64,000 nucleotides of DNA from Cerrena zonata (lineage: Eukaryota > Basidiomycota > Agaricomycetes > Polyporales > Cerrenaceae), in assembly GCA_038087015.1 (NCBI GenBank), contig JASBNA010000001.1:496001-560000 (forward strand). Direction: 5' to 3'. Both the position numbers and the translations under genes were made by a program. Under the pieces are notes generated by a model. It was not told the DNA's origin, searched no databases, and worked only from the letters and a program-made list of their open reading frames with translations. Positions 24,784-37,300 of this stretch are shown piece by piece. Every line of letters starts with the position of its first letter. The first letter of the stretch is position 1.

Positions 24784-26084
24784 CTAATCCCTACTACGGC
24801 TGCTAGACCTACTACTAACAGACATGGAGGAATCACTTGAAACGGATCTTCCACGACGAGGTCCTCGTTCGCCCCTAGGAGGTGGGGTTGGAGAATTCGT
24901 CCGATCACGTCCTCGTCGGTCAACTTGCATAGGAGAACGAGACCTGGATCTGGACCGTGAGGTCGAGGGTGACCTTCCTCGACGAGGTGGGGGAGACCTT
25001 GAACGCCGCTCGCCTCTCTCAAGATCACGGGTGCTTGGAGGACGAGGAGAGGGTGAGCGAGAAATATCGCGTTCCGCACGAGAAGGAGGCTCGACAGAAC
25101 CTGAGCGACGGTAAGGAGCGCGAGGTCGTGGAGGTGGTGATCGTGACTCAAATCTTCGTCGAACGCGGGGAGGAGGTGAGGGTGAACGCGATGGAGGGCG
25201 ATGGTGAGAAGGTGGCGAGGGTGACCGAGAATCAACCCTTCTCCTGCGGTCATCCCTATCACGAGGTGGTCCACGACGGTCGGGGCTTCGACTACGTCTG
25301 TCGCGCGAATCCCTGTCACCGCGACGAGGTACAGGTGGAGGAGGCATTCTTTCCCTCCGCTTCATCTCTTCCTCTCGCTCTTTCCTTCTTCGGTCTTCCT
25401 CGCGTCTCCTCAAACGGTCCTTCTCCCTCCTTTCAGCTTCCCACTTCTCCTTCTGCGCCTGCATCCGGGTTCGTTCTTCTTCTCTCGCCCTATCTCTTTC
25501 CTCTCGCTCCCCTGCTCGTTTTCTCTTCAATTCCTCCTGCTTCTCCCTATCGAAAGCATCTCCCTCGGTATAATCTCTTCTCGTACCCAAAGCGCGTGCC
25601 ATACGATCAAGTTCATCTTTCTTCGCGGCAGCAATACCATGCGTGTCCGAGGGTTTCAGACTTTTAGCATCAGTAGCCATTTTGTTAAGGTTGGCAAGCA
25701 ATTTTTCTCGGAGAGCATTCACTTGCTCCTCAATGTCGGCTTCATCCACGCTACAAAGCAACTCATTAGAATCAATTACAGCCGCAAACCGAATACCACA
25801 TACCCCTTGTCTTCGAGTTCCACCTGCAACTCCAGACATTTAACCTCCACTTTACGTTTCTTTTCATGCTCTAGGATTTCAGCATCGGGTTCTCGGTGCT
25901 TTGGAGGGGGGGCATTCCATGACTGAGCACGTTCCGCTGCAGTTTCATGGTTCCTCAAAACCGACATGTTACGAACGACGTAGCCATTAGTACCACTAAA
26001 CGAACAGCGTTAGTCAGCTTTAAAGGCATCATAAGTTGGATCATACCTTCCACGAGGAGTCGTTAGACCTATACCGTTATACAT
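24784..26084 (-). CDS. CWC21: spliceosome-associated protein Cwc21 (SRRM2 N-terminal type)
   Basis: Component of catalytically active spliceosomes, binding Prp8 and Snu114 near the exon. Three exons: 26047-26084, 25804-25995 and 24784-25750; 398 residues. The N-terminus M-Y-N-G-I-G-L-x-T-P-R-G-S-G-T-N-G-Y-V is the Cwc21/SRm300 signature. The cwf21 domain sits at about residues 78-130 (V-D-E-A-D-I-E-E-Q-V-N-A-L-R-E-K-L). Then comes a long charged R/E/K coiled-coil stretch, and the final 180 residues are an Arg/Ser/Pro-rich RS domain with many R-S-x-S-P units. The RS tail is far longer than in yeast Cwc21 and resembles metazoan SRRM2. The high G+C of the tail gives long antisense open frames that are not genes. 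Confidence 0.92.
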
Positions 26085-26519
26085 CTTGCCGTTGGTCGAT
26101 GTTCACGTTAAGGATGCAGAGTACTGTACTAATACCGAGTGCGATACCCGGCGCTTCAGTTCCCCAAACGGGTCGAGCAGGCGCTTGAGGCTCCTGAGTC
26201 CTTCACTGGCAACTTCGAAACTCATTTCAAAACTCAGTCATTGCACAAAAGTAATTCTTCCTCTCGATAAATATTTCTCAACACACTGATTGAAGCTAAT
26301 TTCGGGATAAACCTTCCACTCGATGACTTGATCGTTGTTCAACTCACTTACAAGTTTGGGCTGCATGTCGAAAATAGTCACCGATGTCGAGCTTGAATGG
26401 AACGAACATATACTATTACAGCCTACAACAGATACACATAGTGACTGCAAGATAGATGAGAAGGATCAGTAATAAAAGATGAAAACCACCGAATATCAAA
26501 AGCAAAGTCCAAGTCTGCT
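26085..26519. other. CWC21 upstream region and P450 3' flank
   Basis: Same-strand gap of 435 bp. A 70-codon minus-strand frame (26238-26450) and a 40-codon one below it have no recognisable motif and were not called. Confidence 0.4.
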
Positions 26520-28574
26520 CTATCTCTGCTCAGACTCCGCTAAGACAAGAGCGGATGCCTTGGAAGTTCTGGGCTTGATTGAACATTTGAATTCCTTTGG
26601 ATGACTGACGACATAACAATCAGATCTCGCGCACTCAGTATACGAGATGCGTGTCCATTACCTTACAGTGCCCGAAGTATATTCACCCGAAGGCTCCACA
26701 ACGACGCCATTCTCAACTGCCTTCGAGATATCAAAGGTAGTCAAAACCATGGTGCACGCTATGAAGACAGATGCATCGGCAAGATTGAGACCTTGTAGTA
26801 AATGAATGTAAGTGGATAGCCGAGGAAAATTATGAGAAAAACACGATTACCTGGACAAATTCTAAGGAAGAACATAGGTTATGTCAACTCTCAGCGTCCT
26901 ACTATATTGGAAATTAAGAACATACCTCCGACCAAAGCCAAAAACAAAGTCCCGAGGATTCCGATTGGGACTGGAGCTTAAATAGCGGTCCGGATTGAAT
27001 GCTGACGGATCTGGGTAGATTTCAGGATCACGTAGGAGAGCCCTACACGACAGTGAGGATAACAACTATAGAAATAAAATAAATATGCGGCTTACCAAAT
27101 GTTAGCAATGATGATACTATCCTTCGGGATCAAATAGCCTTTGTAGATGTCGTCCTGCGACGCACGATGAGGTATTCCTAAACAAATGGGCGGTAAGTCT
27201 TTGTAGATGTTCAAGGCAACAAATGTCCCTTGCCTAGTGGTGCGACCGGATTGAGACGAAGTACTTCATTTATTACTGCTTCTACGTAGGGTAAGTTCTC
27301 CCGATCAGCAAAGGTAGGAAGTCTGTCTTTCCCAACTACTCGGTCGACCTCTTCCTGTGCCTTCCGTTGTATTTCGGGATGCAAAGTCATTGCCAGGAAG
27401 AATGAATAGGTAGCGGACACGGTCTGTGGAAATCATAAAGCCATCGTCAAGGTCTCCTAATAATCAGACGGACGTACTGTATCTGCGCCTCCAGCATACA
27501 TGGAGGCGGCTGACCATTTGATATTTAGTTCTTTCTCCGTAGTAAGCGTTTCGGTTTCCAAAAGATGTCTTGCATAACTCGGCACCGCAACGCCTTCATG
27601 CTTAAAGTTATGGAGATGATGGCATTAGCAGTCACATAGCCGCACAAAACGTAATCGTTCCAGTGCTCACCATTTGTTCCTTCACCATGGCGAATGGTCT
27701 TTCGACCATTTCAGTCACCTCCGTTCTCCATATCCCTGCTAACTTCTGGAAATTGGCACCAGGAAACCAGCTAGGGACGTAGCGCAAGACCGGTAAGACA
27801 TCGACCAGGAAAGCACCTGGAGTAGTGGTCACAGTGAAATTCTCCATAGCTTTATCGACCATATCGACATATGGATCTTTCCCTTCTGTGACACTATAAC
27901 CGTATGTGATCATCATAATGATAGCACCTGCAGTCCTAGAAAAACACGATTACCACGAGGCTAGATAGTATTATGTTAAATCTACCGTGACAACGTACTT
28001 TCGAATATGCTCGTGTACATCTTCGGGTGTATGGATGAGACGTCTCAAAAATTTGCGTGACTCAGCCTCGATGAGTCCATGGAGAGGTTGGAGGGCACTT
28101 TTGCTTCCCATTACTCGGCTGAGATACCGACGGAATTCTTTGAACCTATCATTATATTGAGTGAGTGCAAGGGAGCCATCCCAACCGACCAACTCGCCGC
28201 CCATCGTGAACGTTGGTCGGTCGGAGTATGTAGTGCCTCGTTTGTCGAGAAGCGCGGTCGTGTCCTCAGCAGAGTGTAAGAAAATGAAACGTTTCCCGAG
28301 AACATTGACATGAATGATGTCGCCTACAGACGGCACTATCAGCAACTGCTCGTCATAAAGATCAAAGAAGTATTTGCGTACCCCATCGTTTAGTCCATTT
28401 AGCGATGGCGAGCCATTCATACGATGTAGGCATATCGAGCACATTGCCTACCAAGGGGAGGCCTTTCGGACCTGGAGGTACGGGTGGTCGGTTCCTGCTG
28501 ATCAAGTACTGACGAAGAATGTAGAGGCCTAAAGCAACGAGGGTGGTATCGAGTATGAAAAGGGACGATGGCAT
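26520..28574 (-). CDS. cytochrome P450 monooxygenase
   Basis: Membrane-anchored class II P450 of about 500 residues. It begins [16 protein letters not shown] with a hydrophobic anchor, followed by the hinge [15 protein letters not shown]. The I helix A-G-G-A-D-T-T precedes the K helix E-V-L-R-L-N-P; the PERF region is F-N-P-D-R-Y-L, and the heme loop F-G-F-G-R-R-I-C-P-G is intact. The heme cysteine lies in an 11-nt microexon (26851-26861). One intron (donor 27233-27232, gcaagg) is GC..AG. All junctions are in phase. Substrate unknown; fungal P450s of this look are often annotated after O-methylsterigmatocystin oxidoreductase, which says nothing about function. A decayed close relative lies at about 52.0-53.4 kb. 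Confidence 0.92.
27179..27233 (-). other. GC-AG intron in the P450 gene
   Basis: The coding strand reads CCACTAG|gcaagg and resumes at tttag|GAATACC, rejoining L-G-I-P-H-R in phase. The donor dinucleotide is GC. Confidence 0.75.
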
Positions 28575-29732
28575 TGTGTCGATAACAAGCTAACCACACC
28601 GCTGGTTCATTGGAAGACCATACACGCATATATAGGATATGATTAAGGTTCACGAGGACATCCCGAAAAAAAGCATCCATATCGGAGCCCCTGCCAATTG
28701 ATTTGTGAAGGACTCCTCGTGTAGGTCATAATATGAGCGACTCTACCCAATTCTGGACAAATTCCTATATCTGAGATGTAACATTTAAATGCTGGTGATG
28801 CTATGACAAGACATTATTGGAGCATTCGACCTATGAAAATTCCGGAATTACTCACATGCAGATTTCACAAGACTTTCACAAGCCTTCACACCTGACGATG
28901 GACAAGTAACGCCCATTTATATGGTGGGGGTCAGTGCAAGGATCCGTGATGCATGAGAAGGATCAGAAGTTATATGCATTGTATCACCGAATAGTGCGAG
29001 CATGGAACTCGGAAGCGAGATTGCGATTGCGATTGAACGCCCAAACGGGTTACGATAGGAAGACGCCAGCGACCTCGAACTTGCATTCCAAGCGAGATTT
29101 AGAGTGTGTTAGGTTGAGAGGTTGGGTCGTATGTGCTACAGTTCCAAATCACTGATTTGTCTCAAAACATGGGTAACGGAATGTAGACAATACGCAAACA
29201 GGGACTATGTCCTGCATCGCTAGACGAATGTGGATGCTAAAGGTTTTGACATTCGTTCAAACAATCGAGTCAAACTCACGGAGTTGATTGAAGACTAGAC
29301 TTTATTAGCCACACGATATCAGTAGGAAATGGTTTCTCCATATGACAAACATCTGACACAGCAAAGTGCATCGACCAAGTCTCAAATGTATGACCACCGA
29401 AGACCAAATCTTTGGGAAAAGCACATTTTCGAATAAGTGAGGGACCTGGAAAAATGCGTCAATCTTAGGGTAATCACCTAAAAACAGTCGATACTGTACC
29501 GCGAGTTTGTGCCTTTATGGGAATAGTGTGGTACTCTGTCTTGATGTATGTGACATCTGAGCGAACGGCCGGTCAAAGAGTTATATCTACTTGACGAGAA
29601 GATTTAAGGTGAGCAATACCTTACACACAACCACCCCAAAGTTATACGTGCATTCCGCTGGGAAGATTACTGGAATTTATATACAGTATTGACAGATGTC
29701 TGGCTTCTCTAAGAATATCATATCTATTGGAC
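28575..29732. other. intergenic region of 1.16 kb
   Basis: Between the P450 start (minus) and the FMN1 stop (minus). AT-rich, with no coding bias, repeat or RNA structure seen. Contains the P450 promoter. Confidence 0.45.
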
Positions 29733-30481
29733 CTAAAGCATGAAGTGCGGATCATTCTTGTAGCTTTCGTAGTCTGGGCGGGCTAGCGACTTCAAAGCTA
29801 CTCTCTTGTCCGTTTCTATATCCTCTATAAGGCCCTCTGAATGCTTCGTCAGTATACGGCCTCTTGGAATAATATCGACTATACCTCTAGAAGTATAATC
29901 TAACTCCGGGCGTATATAACCTAGCACGATCGCATCCATTGCATGTCCGTAAAAATCAGATCCGAAATCATGCATGATATGGATCTCCTGCATAATGTTT
30001 TAGAATAAATACTTCACGATCTTGATCAAGAACTGACCGCCGTCAGCTGCTGGTTATGATAGAATGGATTGTAGCCTAAGCTCATAACCATCGGTAGAAC
30101 AACGGAATCAACGTCCGATAGGACTTTCTTCCCTTCTGCATTGTGAGGTGAAACTCGAGCCCAACCATAGTAAACACCGGTTTGAGTAACCGTGCTCATT
30201 GGCGGTAAAGACTCGTCAGGGAGATTCGCTAATACAAGTAACAATGCTTTGAACGAACAATTTCAAGAATATACGACCAACTTACCTGTAGGGCAACCCA
30301 AATCTTTCCCCCCTCTGCCGAACCCCTTCTGGACAGGCCCAGATAACAGGATTGGGAACGGCGGCTCTGGGGTATCAGGACCGATTATAGTAGGCCTTGC
30401 TTCTCGGAAAGTTTCCGTACGCAACGGCGCAGGTGGTCGTTCATGTGTGGCCTGTTCAGCAGCAGTCTCAGGCATTGTCAT
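29733..30481 (-). CDS. FMN1: riboflavin kinase
   Basis: Phosphorylates riboflavin to FMN with ATP. Four exons: 30286-30481, 30038-30228, 29885-29987 and 29733-29836; 197 residues. After a short Pro-rich N-terminus come [17 protein letters not shown] (the flavokinase nucleotide loop with the essential P-T-A-N), [21 protein letters not shown], the E-I-H-I-M-H-D-F segment (the catalytic Glu region of flavokinases) and [13 protein letters not shown]. Stand-alone kinase without a FAD synthetase domain, as usual in eukaryotes. Divergent from TAF8. Confidence 0.95.
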
Positions 30482-30644
30482 GAAGGAGGATAAGATGAGG
30501 ATAGATTAGAGACGGTGGACGGGCTTGACTCGAACATGGGAATTATCCGTAAGAGTACCGCAAGACGCACAGCTCGCTTCCGATCACGATGAAGACTCAG
30601 AAGAGGCAGCGCGCTCCAGTTGTCCACCTCTATTCTGTACCACC
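30482..30644. promoter_or_regulatory. short divergent promoter of FMN1 and TAF8
   Basis: 163 bp separate the two start codons on opposite strands; shared promoter inferred from layout. Confidence 0.45.
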
Positions 30645-31648
30645 ATGTCAGCCGCTTACTATCCCCCCTCACAGTCCTACGAAACTTATCAGGGCCAGGG
30701 GACATATCCTAATTATACTCCTCAGGCCCAGTATAACAACCAATATGCTCAGTCGGGATCAACATCATATGCAGGGTATCCGCCATCCTCTCCAGCCCCA
30801 GAACCCATTTCTGCCCCAGATATTCCTGCAATCACGTCAGAAATTGCTTCCCGAATAATTCAGAGGCTTATCTCTAGTGAGCTCCACCACGCCGGATTTG
30901 ATGCAGCTCAGCCAGCTACGGTGTTGAGACTCGAGCAAGAAGTCGTAGCATGTCCGTCATATTGTAGACTCTTATCTAGACTACTATTCTAAATTCAATT
31001 TGCAGTCTTAGAAAACATCTTTCGATTTGCGCATGACTCTGCAAATCATGGGAACCGATCTGGTCCTATTGCCACTGACCTATTGGCGGCGTGCAAACAT
31101 CATGAGCTCGAAGTAAAGGATCTTCGCAAACTAGTGTCTGCAGCAAAGAAACGGAAAATAGGTATGTCAATTTGTATGTTCAAACCCTAGCACCCTTGTT
31201 AAGTTTCCTGCACAAAGAACTTGAGGATGAAGAACTTGTGCTTCCTTCCATGATACCTCCTCCTTCACGTTCCCCATCACCGGAACTTCTGAGTTCTGAC
31301 GATGAGGACGCCCCTCCGATGGTCCCAACAACTCTTAGAGGTTTACCCTTGAATTATCTTCCTGCCCTTCCTCCGAAACACACATACCTCCGAACCCCAG
31401 TACGTTCACTTAGCCTGACTAATTGACATATGTCCTCATTGTATTGTCGTCAGGCTTCACCTCCAAAGAAGGCGGCGTTGCCTTCATTGGAAAAGAAACT
31501 CAAAAACGCAGGTCTAGTACAAGAATCTTTGAAGAATCTCTTACTGGCAACAGAAGACAGTGCCGATCAGGACGGAGAGCTCTTGGGAGCTATCGTCAAC
31601 TGGGAATCGACCACCCACCCACGTAAAAGGTGGAGAGTTAGCCCATGA
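30645..31648 (+). CDS. TAF8: transcription initiation factor TFIID subunit 8
   Basis: Histone-fold subunit of TFIID that pairs with TAF10. Four exons: 30645-30951, 31006-31161, 31218-31399 and 31454-31648; 279 residues. A Tyr/Gln/Ser-rich N-terminus precedes the histone fold (about residues 60-145): a first helix with I-A-S-R-I-I-Q-R-L-I, then L-E-N-I-F-R-F-A-H-D-S-A-N-H-G and T-D-L-L-A-A-C. Downstream is the TAF8-specific C-terminal motif L-P-x-L-P-P-K-H-T-Y-L-R-T-P, which distinguishes it from TAF3 and other bromo-associated domains. The basic end R-K-R-W-R may be nuclear targeting. It is convergent with the SNAPC4-like gene; the stops are 88 bp apart, so the 3' UTRs probably overlap. Confidence 0.92.
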
Positions 31649-31735
31649 GGGACTTACTGCTCATTCTAACACTCGACATCCTTCATATTGCTTTGAATTA
31701 TTTGCTTCATTGTATTGTGTCTTCTGTACCATGTA

Positions 31736-34000
31736 CTATACATCATCAATATTCGATTTACTAGCTAAACGTGCCGATTTTCGCGCGGGCGTAGATTCAA
31801 TATGACTCTTCAAACCCCTTCCCTTTCCCCTCCCTCTCCCTCTCCCCCTCCCTCTAACTGACGGCACTGATCCATCAGCAGATTGGGGCAAGTCACCAGG
31901 CTGCTCAGTCGTCTCTGCGGTCTTAGTAGAAGGGGCTTCAGCAGTAGCTGGGGCAGGTGGACAGTCAATAGTATCAGGTACGTTTGTGCTTTGTATTTCC
32001 TGTTCGCCAGCTTTACGCTTCTTATTTGGGAGCGATCTTGTAGTGGGTTTCTTATTCCGGCCACCTTTTTCGTGCACAGTAATGGCAGGAACGTTGGGAG
32101 ACTCAGTAGGTGGTGTTGGACTATGAGACGGCCCAGGTTGATCCGGTTGTAGATGTGGATCCTCCGGAATAATAGTTTCAGTAGCTTTCGTAACCTGTTT
32201 GCGACGAGGTTTGGGTCGCGATTTCGCTGCTGGTGGTGGCTTGATGATAAATTCAGAGCCAGATAGACCAGCTTCCGGTGTGTCCATAGCACCGGAACTT
32301 CCACTAGACACGACAGCGACGGCAGTTTGGGAAGTCGTAGGTGGAGACTTGGTTTGAGCGAAGAGTACTCCCCGGATCGTGGTACCGCTGGGTAAGACGG
32401 ACGCTGCTGCCGCCTCTTCCCTAAGTCGTCGTTTGGATAATACATGGTATCTGCTTCGGCACTAAAAATGGATGGTGAATTGTTTTCAAGGACGTTGGAT
32501 GTGGAAACACACCATATTATCCGTGCGACCATTACCCAGGATCCGACTTATTTCCTTCCATTTCCCTTCACCCACCTGTTCGACGGCAGCTAACAAGGCT
32601 TGGTCTTCTGCTTCTGCCCATTTCCCCTTTGCGAGGGTTGGCGATAACTTCTCTTGCCATCGTTCGCGACATTGTTCACTGTTGCGGTTTGGTAAGAACT
32701 CTGCAATTTCGGACCAAGCGGTGCCATAAATTTCTACAGCATCGCGTAACCGAGCATCCTCTTCTTCGGTCCAAGGAACTCGGCTGATGGAGGGATCTAG
32801 TGAGCGCATGTACCGACTCTGACATTGAGTCGCAGTAACATCTTCGGATACCAATTTAGCCACTACATAGATACGGTGAGTAACGAGGGATAGCATATAC
32901 AAATATAGAAATACCCTGCTGCCAATTGACAATACCATATATTCGGATTGCTTCAGTAAGTCGACGATCACTTTCAGGAGACCAAACATGAGTCTTCCGA
33001 GGAATAGCGTATCGCAGACAATCCACTGGAATGCGATTGGTCTAGAAGTGGGACACATTATGAGAGAGATATCCAATAGACATCGAAATGCACCTACTCC
33101 AAGTTTCTGAGCCACTTCAACCCAGTCGATTTCATTTTCCCTATAACTCTCATCGAGTTCTTTAACCCGAGATATTTCACCGGGTGTCCAAGGAGAATGA
33201 TTATGATGAGGTCTTCTCGAACCTAACCATTTAATCTTGCATTCTTTGGCTGTGCGTTGAATACTTGACGAGGCTGCGGTAGACACCTGCAGCCCCAAAG
33301 TTAGCAATGTAAATTTTATATCAAAAAGAAAGAAAGAATAGTTCTACCTTCATTGCAACGCGTTCCCAGTCGATCCCTTCGATATTTTCATAATGGCTCG
33401 GAGGTGGCCCAAAGACATGCTGTCCTCTTAAATCGTTGTAAGCGAGAATACAATAACGAGAGATAGCTCGTACCGTTGCTGCAACTCTAGGGCGTGAAGT
33501 CGATAGTTTTCAGCATTGACAGCCTCGGTCAGTAAGTCGAGTTCGGTCGCCCGCACTGACAGCATAAACTTAGACAAATAGTGTAAATCAACAAGGTAAC
33601 TTACTCGGATGGACATCGGTGGCCCTTAAATACCGATGTCGTTTCTCAATATCGTTCATAAAGCCAGGCATCTGTTAAAGTTTTAGAACGACCAAACGTT
33701 GTGATTACATTATGACATACCCCCGAGAGAACATCCACTGGGACCGGACCAATAGCTTTCACAGCATCTGGGACTATGATGGCACCTCCGGCATCGACGT
33801 CAGGTTCATCGTCCGACTGCTCTGCAATGGACTGGTGAACTACATGAGAACCTATCTTCATTATACGAACATGAATTACATACCAGGAGTTTCTCCACGG
33901 ATTCTAGTTCTGTTTCGAGGCGTTCTGTGTAAACCTTCAACGCATACTGATGGTCTTTATTGGCTTGCGCTACCTTGTGGAGTTCGTCTCGAAAACTCAT
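31736..34000 (-). CDS. SNAPC4-like protein with four and a half Myb repeats
   Basis: DNA-binding protein resembling the SNAP190 subunit of the snRNA-gene activator. An N-terminal coiled-coil-like stretch is followed by a half repeat (I-D-W-E-R-V-A-M-K-V ... C-K-I-K-W) and four Myb repeats: S-P-W-T-P-G-E ... D-W-V-E-V-A; H-V-W-S-P-E-S ... N-W-Q-Q-V-A ... C-Q-S-R-Y; V-P-W-T-E-E-E-D ... A-W-S-E-I-A ... C-R-E-R-W; and G-K-W-A-E-A-E-D ... K-W-K-E-I-S. This Rh-Ra-Rb-Rc-Rd order is the SNAPC4 layout. The C-terminal third is disordered, Pro/Thr/Lys-rich and ends in an R-G repeat followed by S-A-R-L-A-S-K. Exon joins in the N-terminal part were followed only roughly. A Bas1-like or other Myb factor is the alternative. 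Confidence 0.78.
31811..31860. repeat. polypyrimidine tract coding for an Arg-Gly repeat
   Basis: A run of CCCTCTCCCTCTCC-like units on the plus strand; on the minus strand it encodes alternating Arg-Gly near the C-terminus of the SNAPC4-like protein. Confidence 0.7.
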
Positions 34001-34392
34001 GCCAGTGACGATCGCAAGAGAGAAATTTGGAGGGGCTGGATGAGCTCGAGGTCGCGTTTGTGTTCAAATTCTGTTAATGAATTTGAGAGTGCTGTCACGG
34101 TTTACCTATAGTGAGGGTAAGTGGTATATCGGGGTATGATTGCAACGCGCCCGGCAGGCTTATGTGACCGTTACACCCATGATCCAGTTGAATTTGAAGA
34201 TCGAATCTTCCTCTTCAAGTTCAGGCTTCATAACTTGAACAATCGGGGTCACGCTTAGTCTGTTATCCAATCCGAGTCTGACATGATATCTAAAGAAATA
34301 TTGATGAACCAATCCCTACCAAAATACACTTCTACCACTACTCTTAATATCTTGCTCGAGCCTGATACACTATTGAAACATTCTACTTGCAC
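34001..34392. other. SNAPC4-like upstream region and 3' flank of the giant helicase gene
   Basis: 392 bp between same-strand genes. No coding signal or repeat seen. Confidence 0.4.
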
Positions 34393-37300
34393 TCAATTGA
34401 TTCCCAGCTGACCATTGCTAAGGAAGTGGGTCCCACCCGCGCATCGATATCCATGCGCTTGCTTGATCCACTGGAAACCTGCTACACAGACACCCATCTG
34501 ACGAATCTTGGCCTGTACTCGTGCTTCTTCTTTTCGACGGGTTTCCTCCTCTTTTCGGCGAGCCTCGATCTCGGCCTGGATTCGAGCACGTTTCTCTTTC
34601 TCTGCAAGTGCTCGAAGGCGAGCCTGCTCTCGTTGACGCATGAGTTCTTCTCTCTCCCGCGCATCCTTTTCTGCGGCTTCAGCTAGTTGCTTCATAAGTT
34701 CATGTTGTTCCTGCTCGCGTTTGATAGCCTCGCGTAACTCCTGTTCTCTCTGCGCCCGCTCCTCTGCCTCGCGTTTTTCCCGTTCCTCTTTTGCCTTCTT
34801 GTCTGCTTGGAGCTGGAACCATATATCATCGGAAACGCCTGGATCACGCTCAGTCGACGGAGCATCTGATGTCGGCTCCTGCGGTTCTGGTTCTCGGGGC
34901 GTTGTCTGTATCGTCCTGCTAGTCTCGATCCGATGTGCTTTGGGGGAAGGTTCGTCAATCTGCATGGGAGGATAAGGGTACCGAGAGTTTGACTTTGGCA
35001 TGTTGGAACTACGTTCTTGGCGCTGGGTTAACATCTCCTCCATAACCCCCAGTACTTCATCTGCGGATAATTCCATGGCTGTATCAAGGGGCTTTCCGAA
35101 AGCCACAGTGATAAGCTTCTTCGCCATAGTTATGACATCTCGAGCATTTCCCCAGGATGACAGACTGGATAGGGCTGAAATGACGCTGGCCATCTTGGCG
35201 TACTCTGGGGCTGCGGTAGTATACAGCGCAGAAGCTTTGATGTCATTCTTCTCGAGCTCGTTCTTGAGGATTCTCAAACAATCGTCCGGCTTGAAATTGT
35301 GGAAAGAGACTTCGTCAGGGAATCGACTGGACAAGCCAGGATTGACAGCCAAAAGTTCATTCATCTCTTGATCGTAACCAGCAAGGATAACAACGAGTTT
35401 TCCTCGGAAGGCTTCTTGTGTCAAGATACCCACTAGCTCATCCATCGCCTCCTTTGCAAAATGTCCCTCACTCAAACGATATGCTTCGTCGATGAACAAG
35501 ACTCTCCCGAGTGCCCTCTCAAATACTTGCCTGGTCTTTGGCCCCGTATGTCCTACGTACTGGTCAACAAGATCAGACGCGGAACACTCGACGACCTCAG
35601 TCGAAGACAAGAAGCCCATGTCGTAATAGACTTGTCCCATTTTTCGCGCTGTAGTAGTTTTGCCAGTACCTAAAGAGGGATGTCAAGACGACTATCAAAT
35701 CAAGACATTGTCCCTACTCACCGGGTGGTCCCTTGAACACAAAGTTGGTAGGTACTAATGCCCTTGGGTCCTTGCCTTGCTTCTTGAGACGTGCTGTCAT
35801 TTGCTGATAGTTGGACAATTTAGCAACTAGTTCATCACATCCGACAGTACCCTCGAAGAGTTTTGCCAGGTTAGCGGTAGCATGCTCGTGTCGATCGAAG
35901 TTCTCATCGAAATCTTGTGGTTCGAAAGGTGCATCTGGTTGTCGTTCGGAAATGGGGAGTAGAGCCTGTCGTTGTTGGTACCGTGTCTTAGCTCGACTAA
36001 GCAGATTCTCCACTTCGCCAATGTTTCCAAAATTGGGCCGGTTTCGTAAACGACTCAGGACGTCAATGGCAATGACTTTTGCCTCTGCTGTAGCAGACAA
36101 GTCACCGTCCTTCAACTTCATATCCAGGGCTTGCAACAGCTCTGAATCAGAGTAGTCGTTGAAATGAAAAGCGTCTTCGATAGCAAATCGACGGGACAAT
36201 CCGGGATTGACGTTCTTGTATGAAAACTTGCTTAGAACAGATTTTACAATGAAACGTAAGGGGTAAACTTACTTGAAACATTTCTTCTATCTGTGCCTTG
36301 TAACCAAGTAAAAGCACACATCGATCCTCTCCGGGGGTGCTTTGCACCTCAGCCACAATGGTATCAATAACGGCTGTCTTGTATGGGTCAGATGATCCTT
36401 TCCCTCCACCGTAAAGAGAGTACGCCTGATATTTTTGTTGAGTACTGGGACTAGAATGATAGAAACCTAATCACCTCATCGATTATGAGCACCTTTCCGA
36501 CTGTATTGGCCAAAATGGCCTTCGTTTGACTTTCTGATTGTCCGAGAACTGCGCCTATGAAATCGGCAGGGTTCTTCGTTACGACTAGAATGAGACATGT
36601 GAGGAACAAACTGAAGGGTATGAATTGAAGGCATACCTTCGCCATTGCTGATCAGGCCAAGTTCTGCTAAAATCTGTCCATACCGTTTCGCCACCGTAGT
36701 CTTACCTGTGCCGGGTGATCCAAGGAAGACGCGGTTGAGAGAAACTTGGACAGGATTTTTCTCAAGAAGCTCCCGTTCGTAATTTCGTTTGATCATATCA
36801 AAAAGATTTGCCACTGAATCCTTCACGGTCTGGAGTCCGATCATCTCCTGTAGCTTCTTCCAAGAAGAGCTTTGAGTCATGACTTGAGCAGGGTCAGGTC
36901 CTATGAGATCCTCCTTCACCAAAAGGAAATCATCTGGTTGTAGCCCGTTTCGACGCTGCTGGGTAAGACGATTCGCTTGACGTTCACGTATTTTTGCAAA
37001 TACGTTCTGCAATGCACGTGCATTCCCAAATCCTTCTCGTCCTCGGCCGCGGCCCAGCCTGCGCGCAACGATTCGACCAAATAAGCCAAAAATCCCATCT
37101 TGATCGTCGACTTGCATCTTGCCTTTCCATTGCTTCTGAATTAGTCCGTCCAGCATGTGTAGAAGCTCCGGATCCTCGTAATCGGTGAACTGTAGCTGAT
37201 ATGGAACTCTACTTGTGAGCCCGGGGTTGTGTTCGAAAAATTTCTCCATCTCCCGGTTGTAACCAGCGAAGATGAACGCGATCTTTCCGACATTGTTTTC

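Noticed and set aside
24957..25667. Plus-strand open frame of 236 codons
   Set aside because: Antisense shadow of the G+C-rich RS and charged region of CWC21; no motif or splice context.
26100..26450. Possible small minus-strand gene with frames of 70 and 40 codons
   Set aside because: No motif, no consistent splice join between the two frames, and it lies in the CWC21 upstream region.
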